Assembly (NCBI GenBank): GCA_900318255.1
Contig: ONJX01000007.1
Coordinates: forward strand, 39,185 to 103,184
Length of the DNA stretch: 64,000 nucleotides
Reading direction: 5' to 3'
Source of the DNA: an uncultured Prevotellaceae bacterium
Lineage (GTDB): Bacteria > Bacteroidota > Bacteroidia > Bacteroidales > Muribaculaceae
The notes below the pieces were generated by a model, which did no database searches, was not told the DNA's origin, and worked only from the letters and a program-made list of their open reading frames with translations. This document shows positions 41,161-50,477 of this stretch, in pieces. Made by a program: the position numbers and the translations under genes. Numbering within the stretch: position 1 is the first letter of the stretch; every line of letters starts with the position of its first letter.

Positions 41161-42135
41161 ATGGAAGATAAACGCAATGAGCAGCGGCGGCAGTGGTGGC
41201 AGCGCAATGGCGGCAAGCACGAGAAGAAGCCGTCGATGACTCGCCGCAAGGCGGGTCACGACTACTATGGCCACTGCGTGTATATGATCACGGTGGTGGT
41301 GGCAGGCCGCCGCGAGGTGCTGGGCACGCTGTGCCCTCCCGACGCTAACCACCGCGAGCCCTGGGTGAGGGCCACGGCACTTGGCGAGGCGGTGAAACGC
41401 TACTGGCACGAGATTCCGTCGCACCACCCTCACGTGCAGCTCTTCAGGAGCCAGCTCATGCCCGACCACTTCCACGGCATCCTTCATGTGACGAAGAAGA
41501 CCGAGGTGCATCTGAGCAATATCGTCAAAGCCTTTAAACAGATGTGCAACATCGCCGCCAGCAAGATGGATATCGCCACGCCGCTGTGGGAGAGCGACTA
41601 CCACGACCTGATACTGAGCTCGCGCGACCAGCTGAGCCACATGATGAGCTATGTACACGACAACCCGCGGCGGCTGTGGGTGAAACGCAACCACAGCGAT
41701 TTCTTCAGGGTGAGAAAAACGGTAGAGGCCGGCGGGCAGCAGGTGGAAGCTCTGGGCAACGTGTTCTTGCTTGAGTGCCCCCTCATAGCCGCCGTGCAGT
41801 GCTCCCGCAAGTTGAGCCAGGAGCAGATACAAGAGCGCGTGGAGCACTTCCTGGCGCTGGCGCGGCGTGGCGTGGTGCTCGTGTCGCCCGCCATCAGCCC
41901 TGGCGAGAAGAAGGTGATAAAAGCTGCTCAAGAGGCTCACTGCAAGGTGATAAAGATAGTGGATAACGGCTTCACGTCGCTGTCGAAGCCCGCAGGCGAG
42001 GACTTCGACGCCTGCTCGCGTGGCGAGCTGCTGCTGGTCTCGCCCTTTGAGCACCGCAACCACCAGAGCATGCTCACCGAGCAGATATGCTACCACCTCA
42101 ACCTGCTCGCTGCCGCCATCGCCACCACACGATGA
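41161..42135 (+). CDS. REP-associated tyrosine transposase (Y1_Tnp/HUH) with C-terminal DprA-like domain
   Basis: 324 residues. The N-terminal ~190 residues are an IS200-like Y1 transposase: the HUH motif is MPDHFHGILH, preceded by VYMITVVVAGR and followed by NIVKAFKQMCN; the catalytic Tyr probably lies in the helix with MMSYVHDNPRRL. Residues ~195-320 form an extra alpha/beta domain (VLVSPAISPGEKKVIKAA…CKVIKIVDNG…GELLLVSPFEHR) that looks Rossmann-like, reminiscent of DprA/SLOG nucleotide-binding domains. Plain RAYTs lack it. A TATTTTTG element ends 5 nt before the ATG. Confidence 0.82.
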   Translation: MEDKRNEQRRQWWQRNGGKHEKKPSMTRRKAGHDYYGHCVYMITVVVAGRREVLGTLCPPDANHREPWVRATALGEAVKRYWHEIPSHHPHVQLFRSQLMPDHFHGILHVTKKTEVHLSNIVKAFKQMCNIAASKMDIATPLWESDYHDLILSSRDQLSHMMSYVHDNPRRLWVKRNHSDFFRVRKTVEAGGQQVEALGNVFLLECPLIAAVQCSRKLSQEQIQERVEHFLALARRGVVLVSPAISPGEKKVIKAAQEAHCKVIKIVDNGFTSLSKPAGEDFDACSRGELLLVSPFEHRNHQSMLTEQICYHLNLLAAAIATTR

Positions 42136-42162
42136 GAGCTGCTTTGGCGCCACCTCCTCGAA

Positions 42163-42184
42163 CGCCGGCGGTGCGGCGCAATAC
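42163..42184 (+). repeat. REP palindrome copy 3
   Basis: CGCCGGCGGTGCGGCGCAATAC, same orientation as copy 1, 27 bp after the transposase stop. Confidence 0.88.
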
Positions 42185-42275
42185 TCCAACAACTCCATTA
42201 TGAGCGAGGCGTCAAAAAACTGACAACTAGAAACTGATAACTGAAAACTTTTTCTTACCTTTGCAGTTTGAAACG

Positions 42276-44366
42276 ATGAGAAAGCGTGTTCACATATTGC
42301 AAGCTGTGGTGCTGGCGCTGGTGGCGCTGGCAGCGGTGGCGTGTGCCAACATAGGCTCGCCCGAGGGTGGCCCTCGCGACTACACGCCGCCCATGATGCT
42401 GCGCAGTAATCCTATCCCTGGCGCCGTGAATTTCAAGGGGAAAAAGGTAGAGATCCAATTTGATGAGATTGTGAACCTCAAAGACCAGACCACGCGAGTG
42501 ATAGTGTCGCCCGCCCATAAGGAGCAACCCATCATCCGCGCCCAGGGCAAGAAAATCACCGTGGAATTTCAGGAAGACCTGGAGCCCAACACCACCTACG
42601 TGATCGACTTCACCGACGCCATAGAAGACAACAACGAGGGCAACGTGCTCGACGGCTTCAGCTTCGCCTTCTCTACCGGCGCGCGCCTCGACTCGCTGCA
42701 GGTGAGCGGCATGGTGCTGCGCGCCAGCGACCTGGAGACGATGAAAGGCGTGATAGTGGGCCTGCACAGCAACCTGAGCGACACGGCATTTGCGACGCTG
42801 CCCTTCGACCGCGTGAGCCGCACCAACAGCCGCGGCGAGTTCACCTTGCGCAACGTGCCGGCGGGCAAGTACCACATCTTTGCGCTGCGCGACGTGGATA
42901 ACGACTACAAGATGGTGCGCACCGAGGACATCGCCTTCCTCGACCAGGTGATAGAGCCCAGCGCCAGCGACTTCACCTCGCAAGACACCATCTTCACCTT
43001 TGACCACCGCATCGACACCATCATGACGGCGGTACACACCGAGTTCAAGCCTAACGACGTGCTGCTGAGCCTCTTCAACGAGGAGTTCCACTCTCTATAC
43101 CTCAAGAAAAGCGAGCGCCAGGCCGACAACAAGCTCCTGGCCCTGTTCTCGACCACCCTGCCCCAGATGCCCACCACCCGCGTGCTCGAGCCAAAGACCT
43201 ATAATGACGACTGGCACTGCCTGGAGACGCGCGAGGCACAAGACTCGCTAGTGTATTGGCTCACCGACTCCACTCTGATCAAGGCCGACACCCTCAGGCT
43301 GGAGATGACCTACCTGCACACCGGCGAGGGCGACTCGCTCACGTTCAAGACCGACACCCTCACCTTTGCCAAGCGTCGCAACGCCAGCGAGCTCAAGCAG
43401 CTAGAGAAAGCCGCCAAGGAGCGAGAGAAACAACAGAAAGAGCTCGCCAAGCTCGAAGAGAAACTCGCCAAGCAGCAGCAAGAGGGCAAAGACGTGACCG
43501 ACCTCGAAGACGAAATCGAAGACCTGCGCGAGACCCTGCGCGTGAAGCCTGTGCTGCTCGCCATCGAGACCAACAAAGGCTCGGCCGAAATCACCGACTC
43601 GCTGTTCATAAAAGCCACCACGCCAATAGGGCACATCGACCCCGCCGGCTTACACCTAGAGATCATGACCCCCGACAGCACGTGGCTGCCGGTGGAGCTG
43701 CCCACCATGATAGCGAGCAACCAGTGGGACATATACCGGCGCGTGGCGCCCATGACGCTCAAGCCCGGCGCCGACTACCGCCTCACCATCGACTCGCTCG
43801 CCGTGCAGTCGATATATGGCATTGCCTGCGACACCGTGCGCACCACCTTTAAGGTCAAGGGCGAGGAAGAATATGCCAACCTGCACGTCAACTGCCTCGG
43901 CTTTGAGGGCAAAGCCTTTGCCCACCTGCTCAACAAGCAGGGCTCCGTGGTCAGGACAGTAGATGTGCTGGGAAGCTATGCCGACTTCTATGACGTGCCC
44001 CCCGAGTCCTACTACCTGATGATGGTGCTCGACGCCAACGGCAACGGCCGCTGGGACACCGGCAACTACAGCCAGCACCTCCAGCCCGAGGACGTGTTCT
44101 ACTACCACAACCCCATCAAGCTCAAGAAGTTCAGCGACATAACACTCACGTGGAACATCTACGACACCCCCGTCGATAAGCAGAAGCCCGACGAGATACG
44201 CAAGTTCCACCCCGAAGATCGCGACACAAAACTCAAGAAGGAAGACAAGAAAAACAACCAGCTCGACGAAGAAGAGGACGAGTTTAACAGCAACGGTTTC
44301 ATCAACAACAACGCCCCCTACAGCGGCGACAAATACCGCGACACCAAGGGCGGAGCGGTGCGCTAG
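42276..44366 (+). CDS. Ig-like domain lipoprotein, Bacteroidota envelope protein
   Basis: 696 residues. The start at 42276 gives a lipoprotein signal with the mature end CANIGSPEGGPRDYTPP, which I recall as a hallmark of a conserved Bacteroidota family. Residues ~25-125 are a bacterial Ig-like (SbsA-type) sandwich, followed by a carboxypeptidase-regulatory-like piece (NSRGEFTLRNVPAGKYHIFALRD). A charged coiled coil (residues ~370-425, EKAAKEREKQQKELAKLEEKL) sits in the middle, and the C-terminus is Lys/Glu/Asn-rich. Function unknown. The TACCTTTG promoter element is at 42256-42263. Confidence 0.75.
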   Translation: MRKRVHILQAVVLALVALAAVACANIGSPEGGPRDYTPPMMLRSNPIPGAVNFKGKKVEIQFDEIVNLKDQTTRVIVSPAHKEQPIIRAQGKKITVEFQEDLEPNTTYVIDFTDAIEDNNEGNVLDGFSFAFSTGARLDSLQVSGMVLRASDLETMKGVIVGLHSNLSDTAFATLPFDRVSRTNSRGEFTLRNVPAGKYHIFALRDVDNDYKMVRTEDIAFLDQVIEPSASDFTSQDTIFTFDHRIDTIMTAVHTEFKPNDVLLSLFNEEFHSLYLKKSERQADNKLLALFSTTLPQMPTTRVLEPKTYNDDWHCLETREAQDSLVYWLTDSTLIKADTLRLEMTYLHTGEGDSLTFKTDTLTFAKRRNASELKQLEKAAKEREKQQKELAKLEEKLAKQQQEGKDVTDLEDEIEDLRETLRVKPVLLAIETNKGSAEITDSLFIKATTPIGHIDPAGLHLEIMTPDSTWLPVELPTMIASNQWDIYRRVAPMTLKPGADYRLTIDSLAVQSIYGIACDTVRTTFKVKGEEEYANLHVNCLGFEGKAFAHLLNKQGSVVRTVDVLGSYADFYDVPPESYYLMMVLDANGNGRWDTGNYSQHLQPEDVFYYHNPIKLKKFSDITLTWNIYDTPVDKQKPDEIRKFHPEDRDTKLKKEDKKNNQLDEEEDEFNSNGFINNNAPYSGDKYRDTKGGAVR

Positions 44367-44418
44367 CCTGGCGCCAGCCGCCATTTTAAATCATCACTTT
44401 CCTAAACGCCCTAGCCCA

Positions 44419-44517
44419 CTAGAAGCTCTAGATTTTCTAGAAGTTCTAGACTTTCTAGACTTTCTAGAAGTTCTAGATTTTCTAGATCAACTAGACTTTC
44501 TAGAGCATCTAAGCTTT
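44419..44517. repeat. eleven 9-bp units (CTAGATTTT/CTAGAAGTT)
   Basis: A 99-bp array with exact 9-bp phasing between the Ig-like gene and secDF. The rest of 44367-44698 holds the secDF promoter and leader. Confidence 0.92.
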
Positions 44518-44586
44518 ATTGGTAAGCTAAAACCTAAAAAATCACAACAAGTGGTAAAAAAATTTTTATAGGTTAATAATTTATTG

Positions 44587-44651
44587 TATATTTGCAGGCT
44601 GAAACGTGAAAAAGTGCTTTTCTCACGCCCTAATGACGTGTCAAAAGCACT
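44587..44651 (+). promoter_or_regulatory. secDF promoter and leader hairpin
   Basis: TATATTTG (44587-44594) lies 105 nt before the ATG. The leader folds AGTGCTTTT-ct-CACG…CGTG-tc-AAAAGCACT (44613-44651), a two-part stem without a following T-run. A regulatory leader is possible. Confidence 0.55.
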
Positions 44652-44698
44652 GATTACCATTGAATTAAATAAACAAACATAACTAATAATTTTTTGAA

Positions 44699-47587
44699 AT
44701 GCAAACTAAAGGTTTTATTTTAACTATTGCTACTGCTTTAGTGTTGATATGCATTTTCTACCTCTCGTTCTCGTTTGTTGCCAACAAATATGAGAACCAG
44801 GCCGTCGCAGCTGCCATGAAGGCCAACGGCGGTGTCAAAGACGAGGGTAGCCAAAAGTACAAAGATGCCTACAACACATTCATTAGCAAAATCGAGGAGA
44901 AAAAGAATGTGTGGCTCGGCTACAACTACAAGGAAGTTCGCGAGAAGCAGCTTGGCTTGGGCCTTGACTTGAAGGGTGGTATGAACGTAACCCTCGAGAT
45001 CAAAGTCCCCAACGTGCTTAAGGCCCTTGCCGGCATCAAGAAAGACGGCCAGGACAAGAACTTCGACAAAGCACTCAAAGAAGTTAACGAAGAGAGCGCA
45101 AACTTCGTTGCTGAGTTCTGCAAGAGATACAATGCCACTGGCAGCAACGTGAAAAATCTCTTCAAGAAGAGAGTGCAACAAATTCAAGACAACCCCAATG
45201 CCACCGACCAAGAGGTGCAAAAATACATCGAGCAAGAAGTTGACAAAATCATCGACAACTCCTACAAGGTGCTCCGCACTCGTATCGACCGCTTTGGTGT
45301 GATAGCCCCCAACATCCAGCAGCTGGCCAAGAAAGGCCGCATCCTGCTCGAGCTGCCAGGCATCAAAGACCCCGACCGCGTGCTCGACCTGCTCAAGAAA
45401 GCTGCCAACCTCGAGTTCTATGAGACTTATCAGTACAAAGACATAGCCTCTAAGCTCAATGAGCTGAGCCAGAAATATGCCTCGAGCGCCGCTGCCGACA
45501 CCATAGTAGGCAAGAAGACCCTCATGGCAATGCTCGGAGGAGTAGGACAAGACTGGTGCGTGGCAGGTAATGTGCTCACCACCGACACCGCCGCCGTGAA
45601 CAGAATCATCAACAGCGAGCTCGCCACACAGATTCTGCCCGACGACATCAAGCTCAGCTGGTCAGTAAAAGCCGAGCAAGCAAAAGAAGGCCAGCCCGAG
45701 AGATTCACCCTCGTGGCACTGAAGACCGACAAAGAAGGCAACCCAGCCCTCACCGGCGAGGTGGTGACCAGCGCTTCCACTTCCTATGAGAACCTCAAGG
45801 GTAGCACCGTGAGCATGACCATGAACGACGAAGGCGCCAAACGCTGGTCACGCATCACCGAGGCCAACCGAGGCAAAGCTGTAGCCATCGTGCTCGACGA
45901 CCAGGTTTATTCCTACCCACGAGTTAACGACAAGATTGACGGCGGCCGCAGCGAGATCACCGGCAACTTCACCCCCGAGGAGGCTACCGACCTTTCTAAC
46001 GTGCTCGAGAGCGGTAAGATGGACGCCCAGCCCGAGGTGATAAGCCAGCGCATCATTGGTCCCTCACTCGGACAAGAGTCAATCAACAAGGGCCTCACCT
46101 CATTCATCGTGGCCCTCGTGCTGCTGATGATATTCATGGTGTGCGTCTATGGCATCAAGGCCGGCACCATCGCCAATATGGGTCTGATCTTCAACCTCTT
46201 CTTCACCGCAGGTATCTTAGCCTCGTTCCAGACCGTGCTCACCCTGCCAGGCATCGCCGGTATCGTGCTCGCTCTGGGTATGGCCGTTGACGCCAACGTG
46301 CTCATCTTCGAGCGCATCAAGGAAGAGCTGCGCGCCGGCAAGGGCCTCAAGGCTGCCGTGGCCGACGGTTATGGCAACGCCTTCTCGGCAATCTTCGACT
46401 CCAACTTGACCACCATCATCACCATGGTAATCCTTGCCTTCCTGGGAACAGGCGCCATCAAGGGTTTTGCCATCACCACCATCGTGGGTATCTGCTGCTC
46501 GTTCTTCACCGCAGTATATCTCACCCGCATCATCCTCGAGTGGTTCATCAACAAAGGCTGGTATTCTAATATCACCTTCTCCACTCCATGGACCCGCCAC
46601 ATGATGGAGAACACCAGCTTCGACTTCATGGGCAAGCGCAAACTCAGCACCACCATCGTGGGCATCATCATTGTGGCAGTCATCGCCATGTTCATCATCC
46701 CCGGACGCGGCCTTAGCCGTGGCATCGACTTCTCGGGAGGACGCAACTACATCGTGCAATTTGACCAGCCCGTTGACGTAGAGACCCTCAAAGACAAGAT
46801 CAGCGACAAGTTCCCACAGTCGAGCACCTCGATCATCACCATCAACAACGACCGCACCGTGCGCGTCTCTACCAACTTCAAGAATGGCGAGGAATTCGAC
46901 ACCAAGAAGGTTGACGACGAGATCGAAAAAGTGCTCTACGACAACTTCAAAGACTCGTTCAAGAGCAAAATCAGCGCTAGCGACTTCAGCACTGCCAACG
47001 ACGAGACCGGTATCATCGATATCGAGCACGTGGGCCCATCAATCGCTAAGGACATGACACGCTCAGCAATCTGGGCAGTGTTCTTCGCCCTCATCGCTAT
47101 GGCACTCTACATCCTGCTCCGCTTCCGCAACGTGGCATTCTCGGTAGGCGCCCTCGCCGCCGTGGCATTCACCGCATTCCTCGTAATTGGCGTTTACACC
47201 CTGCACGGACTGCTGCCATTTGCCATGGAGATTGACCAGACCTTCATCGCCGCCATCCTCACCGTGATAGGTTATCAGGTGAACGATACCGTGGTGGTAT
47301 TTGACCGCGTGCGTGAGTACCGCAAGCTCTATCCCAAGCAAGACCTGAACCTCACCTTCAACAAGGCGCTCAACAGCACCCTCGCCCGCACCATGATGAC
47401 CTCAATCACCACATTGCTGGTATTGCTCGTGATCTTCTTCCTGGGCGGCGACTCAATACGCAGCTTCATCTTCGCGATGATCCTGGGTGTGATAATCGGT
47501 ACTTGCTCGTCACTCTTCATCGCCTCACCAGTGGCTTTCGCTATCTACAAAACCCTGGGCAAGCGCAACGAAGCTAAGAAGGCATAA
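44699..47587 (+). CDS. secDF: protein translocase subunit SecDF (fused)
   Basis: 962 residues, SecD and SecF in one chain, as usual in Bacteroidota. It uses the proton gradient to pull exported proteins through SecYEG. Visible: first membrane helix (residues ~5-25), the SecD signature LGLGLDLKGGMNVTLEI, the P1 domain (~100-440), a six-helix block with LALGMAVDANVLIFERIKEEL, then the SecF half with RGIDFSGGRNYIVQF and GYQVNDTVVVFDRVREYR. The conserved Asp in each VDANVLIFER/VNDTVVVFDR-type helix is kept. It probably serves the many exported proteins of this region. Confidence 0.95.
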   Translation: MQTKGFILTIATALVLICIFYLSFSFVANKYENQAVAAAMKANGGVKDEGSQKYKDAYNTFISKIEEKKNVWLGYNYKEVREKQLGLGLDLKGGMNVTLEIKVPNVLKALAGIKKDGQDKNFDKALKEVNEESANFVAEFCKRYNATGSNVKNLFKKRVQQIQDNPNATDQEVQKYIEQEVDKIIDNSYKVLRTRIDRFGVIAPNIQQLAKKGRILLELPGIKDPDRVLDLLKKAANLEFYETYQYKDIASKLNELSQKYASSAAADTIVGKKTLMAMLGGVGQDWCVAGNVLTTDTAAVNRIINSELATQILPDDIKLSWSVKAEQAKEGQPERFTLVALKTDKEGNPALTGEVVTSASTSYENLKGSTVSMTMNDEGAKRWSRITEANRGKAVAIVLDDQVYSYPRVNDKIDGGRSEITGNFTPEEATDLSNVLESGKMDAQPEVISQRIIGPSLGQESINKGLTSFIVALVLLMIFMVCVYGIKAGTIANMGLIFNLFFTAGILASFQTVLTLPGIAGIVLALGMAVDANVLIFERIKEELRAGKGLKAAVADGYGNAFSAIFDSNLTTIITMVILAFLGTGAIKGFAITTIVGICCSFFTAVYLTRIILEWFINKGWYSNITFSTPWTRHMMENTSFDFMGKRKLSTTIVGIIIVAVIAMFIIPGRGLSRGIDFSGGRNYIVQFDQPVDVETLKDKISDKFPQSSTSIITINNDRTVRVSTNFKNGEEFDTKKVDDEIEKVLYDNFKDSFKSKISASDFSTANDETGIIDIEHVGPSIAKDMTRSAIWAVFFALIAMALYILLRFRNVAFSVGALAAVAFTAFLVIGVYTLHGLLPFAMEIDQTFIAAILTVIGYQVNDTVVVFDRVREYRKLYPKQDLNLTFNKALNSTLARTMMTSITTLLVLLVIFFLGGDSIRSFIFAMILGVIIGTCSSLFIASPVAFAIYKTLGKRNEAKKA

Positions 47588-47628
47588 CTTAACGCGACCT
47601 CTAAATAATAAAACTTCTACATAACGTT

Positions 47629-47664
47629 GAGAAGCCTGGCATCACCACGATGACCAGGCTTCTC
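47629..47664 (+). terminator. intrinsic terminator of secDF
   Basis: Perfect 11-bp arms GAGAAGCCTGG / CCAGGCTTCTC followed by TTTC. Confidence 0.8.
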
Positions 47665-47727
47665 TTTCACTTCCTCAACCCCTTCTACTTAACACTTAAC
47701 ATTTAACATTTAACCCTTAACACAAGA

Positions 47728-47757
47728 AATCCCGCAAGCAGTCTTGCTTGCGGAATC
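47728..47757 (-). terminator. terminator of tRNA-Phe
   Basis: On the minus strand ATTCCGCAAGCA pairs with TGCTTGCGGgAT and is followed by TTTCTTG, 10 bp after the tRNA 3' end. Confidence 0.7.
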
Positions 47758-47766
47758 TCTCGTGAG

Positions 47767-47839
47767 TGGTACCTCCAGGATTCGAACCGGGGACACATGG
47801 ATTTTCAGTCCATTGCTCTACCACCTGAGCTAAGGCACC
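47767..47839 (-). tRNA. tRNA-Phe (anticodon GAA)
   Basis: A 73-nt cloverleaf on the minus strand: acceptor GGTGCCT/AGGTACC, D-arm with TAGCTCAGGTGGTAGAGCA, anticodon stem TGGAC/GTCCA-type with loop CTGAAAA (GAA), and T-arm GGTTCGAATCC. The discriminator is A; CCA is not encoded. The remaining 47840-48052 is AT-rich with no feature except a weak TAccTTaG upstream of the next gene. Confidence 0.95.
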
Positions 47840-48052
47840 ATCGTGGTTTTGCGATTTGCGAGTGCAAAGTTACGGCAACTTTTTGACATGACCAAACTTT
47901 TTGAGCAAAAAAATCAAATTATATTCTAAAAACGCACAAAAAACGGAAAAAACATGGCATAAACCAGCTCTATATTAGAAAATATATGTACCTTAGCAGG
48001 TTGTTTTGCAAAAAACACTAGCGAGCTCCGTGCAACAGCGAGCATCAAGACT

Positions 48053-49333
48053 ATGGAACAGTTGATGCAATATATATGGCAACACCGGCTGTGGCGCACC
48101 GACGACATGGTCACCAACGACGGGCGCCAGGTGAGAGTCCTCGACCCTGGGCTGCTCAACACCGACGCCGGCCCCGACTTCTTCAACGCAAAAGTGGAGA
48201 TCGACGGACAGACGTGGGTGGGCAACATAGAGATGCATGTGCGTGCCAGCGACTGGAGCCGCCATGGCCACGACAGCGACAGCGCCTACGACAGCGTGAT
48301 CCTGCATGTGGTCGATAAAGATGACGCTCCAGTGTATCGCACCAATGGTGAGCGCATCCCGCAACTGGTGCTGCAAGTGTCGCCGCTGTTTAACATGAGC
48401 TACGACCAGCTCGTGAACAGCCACCACGAGCTGCCATGTGCCGCCACCATCGCCACCGTGCCACGCATCACCATCACCGAGTGGATAGAGAGGCTGGCCT
48501 TTGAGCGGCTGCACGGCAAGGTGCAACGAGTGCGCGACATGCTTGAGCTCTATCACGGCAGCTGGGAAGAGGTGTGCTACGTGACTGTGGCAAGGAACCT
48601 GGGCTTCGGCATCAACAACGAGGCCTTTGAACGCCTGGCCAGGCGCACGCCGCTGCGGCTGCTGCACAAGCACAGCGACTCGCTGCTGCAAGTGGAGGCG
48701 CTGCTCTTTGGTCAGGCTGGCCTGCTCGACCCAATGGCCGCCGGTGCCGACGAGTATTACCGCCACCTGTGCTCGGAATATGCCTTCCTCGCCAACAAGT
48801 TCTCGCTGCGGGCCATGGAGAGCGAGGCGTGGAAGATGTTCCGCATCAGGCCACAGAACTTCCCCTACCGCCGCATAGCGATGCTGGCGCACTACATAGA
48901 GGGCGGTTTCAGCCTGATGAGCAAGATCCTCGATGCTAGCGGCGAGAAAGAGCTGCGCAAGCTCTTTGAGGTGGAGCTCACTGGCTACTGGAGCAACCAC
49001 TTCTCGTTTGGCAAGCCCAGCGAGCGCCCCACCCTGGCGCTGAGCAACAAGTCAATCGACATCGTGCTCATCAACACCGTGGCGCCGCTCTACTATGCCT
49101 ACGGCGAGATAACGGGCAATTATGCCCTCACCGACAAGGCCGTGAGCCTGCTCGAGAGTCTGCGACCCGAGAAGAACTCGATAGTGACCAGCTTTGCGAT
49201 GGCAGGCATTGAGTGCGAGAGCGCGCTCACCTCGCAAGCTCTGATAGAGCTGCGGCGCAGCTACTGCGACGCCCGCAAGTGCATCTACTGCAAGATAGGG
49301 CATCGCCTGCTGAGCGACAGCGCACACCGATGA
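48053..49333 (+). CDS. DUF2851-family protein
   Basis: 426 residues, soluble. It shows the DUF2851 opening MQYIWQHRLW and LDPGLLNTDAGPDFFNAKVEIDGQTWVGNIEMHVR, where conserved Asp/Asn/Glu positions suggest a PD-(D/E)XK-like core, and the Cys cluster YCDARKCIYCKIG at the C-terminus. The family is frequent in Bacteroidota and has no assigned function. It lies downstream of and divergent from tRNA-Phe, and 56 bp before the PCMD-domain gene. Confidence 0.85.
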   Translation: MEQLMQYIWQHRLWRTDDMVTNDGRQVRVLDPGLLNTDAGPDFFNAKVEIDGQTWVGNIEMHVRASDWSRHGHDSDSAYDSVILHVVDKDDAPVYRTNGERIPQLVLQVSPLFNMSYDQLVNSHHELPCAATIATVPRITITEWIERLAFERLHGKVQRVRDMLELYHGSWEEVCYVTVARNLGFGINNEAFERLARRTPLRLLHKHSDSLLQVEALLFGQAGLLDPMAAGADEYYRHLCSEYAFLANKFSLRAMESEAWKMFRIRPQNFPYRRIAMLAHYIEGGFSLMSKILDASGEKELRKLFEVELTGYWSNHFSFGKPSERPTLALSNKSIDIVLINTVAPLYYAYGEITGNYALTDKAVSLLESLRPEKNSIVTSFAMAGIECESALTSQALIELRRSYCDARKCIYCKIGHRLLSDSAHR

Positions 49334-49389
49334 CACACACACTAACAAACACAATTAATAACTACTATTTTTTAAAAACTTACAAAAAC

Positions 49390-50343
49390 ATGAGAAAAAA
49401 TCTATTGATGGCAGCTGTAGCCTGCATGGGACTAATGAATGCCCATGCCGAGACAGTGGTGCCTTTATCTTATGGTAATTTCGACCAGTGGATTACTCGC
49501 CACATTAAGGAGTCGGGAGTAATTGGAGGACAAGAGAAGAAGGTTTTTGAGATTGGACCTAAGCAAAACATCAACGGCGCTGTAGCCTATAACAACAAGG
49601 GAGGCTCGCCATGGGCCACCAGCAACATCCTTGCCAAGGTGATGGGCATTGTAAAAACCAGCAATGCCGTCTTCCCCGACGTACACGGAAATGGCTACTG
49701 CGCTAAGCTCACCACAATGATTGAGCACTGCAAGGCAGTGGGAGTCATCAATGTTGACGTGCTCGTGTCGGGCTCCATTTTCATGGGACAGATGATTGAG
49801 CCTGTGAGCAGCACCAAGAACCCCTACAGCAAGATGAACATGGGCGTGCCATTCACCAAGAGACCCAAATACTTGCAGTTTGACTACAAGGTGAATGTGC
49901 CTTCGGGACAAAAGATCTACTCTAGCGGCTTCGGCAGCAAGAAGAACCTGCCCGGACAAGACTATGCCGAGGTGTTCATCCTCTTGCAGCGCCGCTGGGA
50001 AGACAGCAAGGGCAACCTCCACGCAGCACGCGTGGGCACCGGACGCCAGCGCTTTGGCAAGACTGTTGCCAACTGGGTAAACAAGCACCGCATCCCCATC
50101 TGGTATGGCGACATCACCAAGCACGCCGGATACCAGTCCTACATGGGCCTCATCCCTAAGGCCAAGAGCTACTATGCCAAGAACAGCAAGGGCAAGATGG
50201 TGCCCGTGATTGAGGAGAAGTGGGACGCCCCCAACGCCACCCCCACCCACATCGTGGTGATGGCATCCTCGGGCTGCGGCACTGCCTATGAAGGCACACC
50301 TGGCATGGCCCTGTGGATCGACAACATCTCGCTGGTGTACTAG
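49390..50343 (+). CDS. secreted PCMD-domain protein
   Basis: 317 residues. The frame is open 177 bp upstream, but the ATG at 49390 gives a clear signal peptide (LLMAAVACMGLMNAHA). The mature part begins PLSYGNFDQWITRHIKES and contains the putative carbohydrate metabolism domain pattern: DVHGNGYCAKLTT, GSIFMGQM, PKYLQFDYKVN, EVFILLQRRWED and a final GTPGMALWIDNISLVY strand. A jelly-roll, probably glycan-binding and surface-exposed. Function inferred from the family only. Confidence 0.8.
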   Translation: MRKNLLMAAVACMGLMNAHAETVVPLSYGNFDQWITRHIKESGVIGGQEKKVFEIGPKQNINGAVAYNNKGGSPWATSNILAKVMGIVKTSNAVFPDVHGNGYCAKLTTMIEHCKAVGVINVDVLVSGSIFMGQMIEPVSSTKNPYSKMNMGVPFTKRPKYLQFDYKVNVPSGQKIYSSGFGSKKNLPGQDYAEVFILLQRRWEDSKGNLHAARVGTGRQRFGKTVANWVNKHRIPIWYGDITKHAGYQSYMGLIPKAKSYYAKNSKGKMVPVIEEKWDAPNATPTHIVVMASSGCGTAYEGTPGMALWIDNISLVY

Positions 50344-50411
50344 TTATAATTTAAAGAACTCAAGTTTCGGTTACTTCCCGAAACTTGACTAAAGAAAAGA
50401 AAACCAGCAAT

Positions 50412-50456
50412 TCTAGAAGTTCTAGATAATCTAGAAAATCTAGAACTTCTAGAAAT
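50412..50456. repeat. five 9-bp units (CTAGAAGTT type)
   Basis: Lies 21 bp before mutS. A weak hairpin (CAAGTTTCGG…CCGAAACTTG, 50363-50389) precedes it and may end the PCMD transcript. Confidence 0.85.
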
Positions 50457-50477
50457 AATATTTAAAAAATAAGTGTC

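Larger units (their letters stand above)
41056..42184 (+). mobile_element. REP-RAYT unit: transposase bounded by inverted REPs
   Basis: A tyrosine HUH transposase gene stands between REP copy 2 (reverse, 41056-41078) and copy 3 (direct, 42163-42184). This is the usual layout of REP-associated tyrosine transposases, which recognise and cut REP hairpins. Confidence 0.75.

Noticed and set aside
40294..41171. Several long overlapping open frames on both strands, Ser/Leu/Phe-rich or Lys/Arg/Glu-rich.
   Set aside because: They arise from the pyrimidine tract, which has almost no stop codons in any frame; the products are pure low complexity and no start site is supported.
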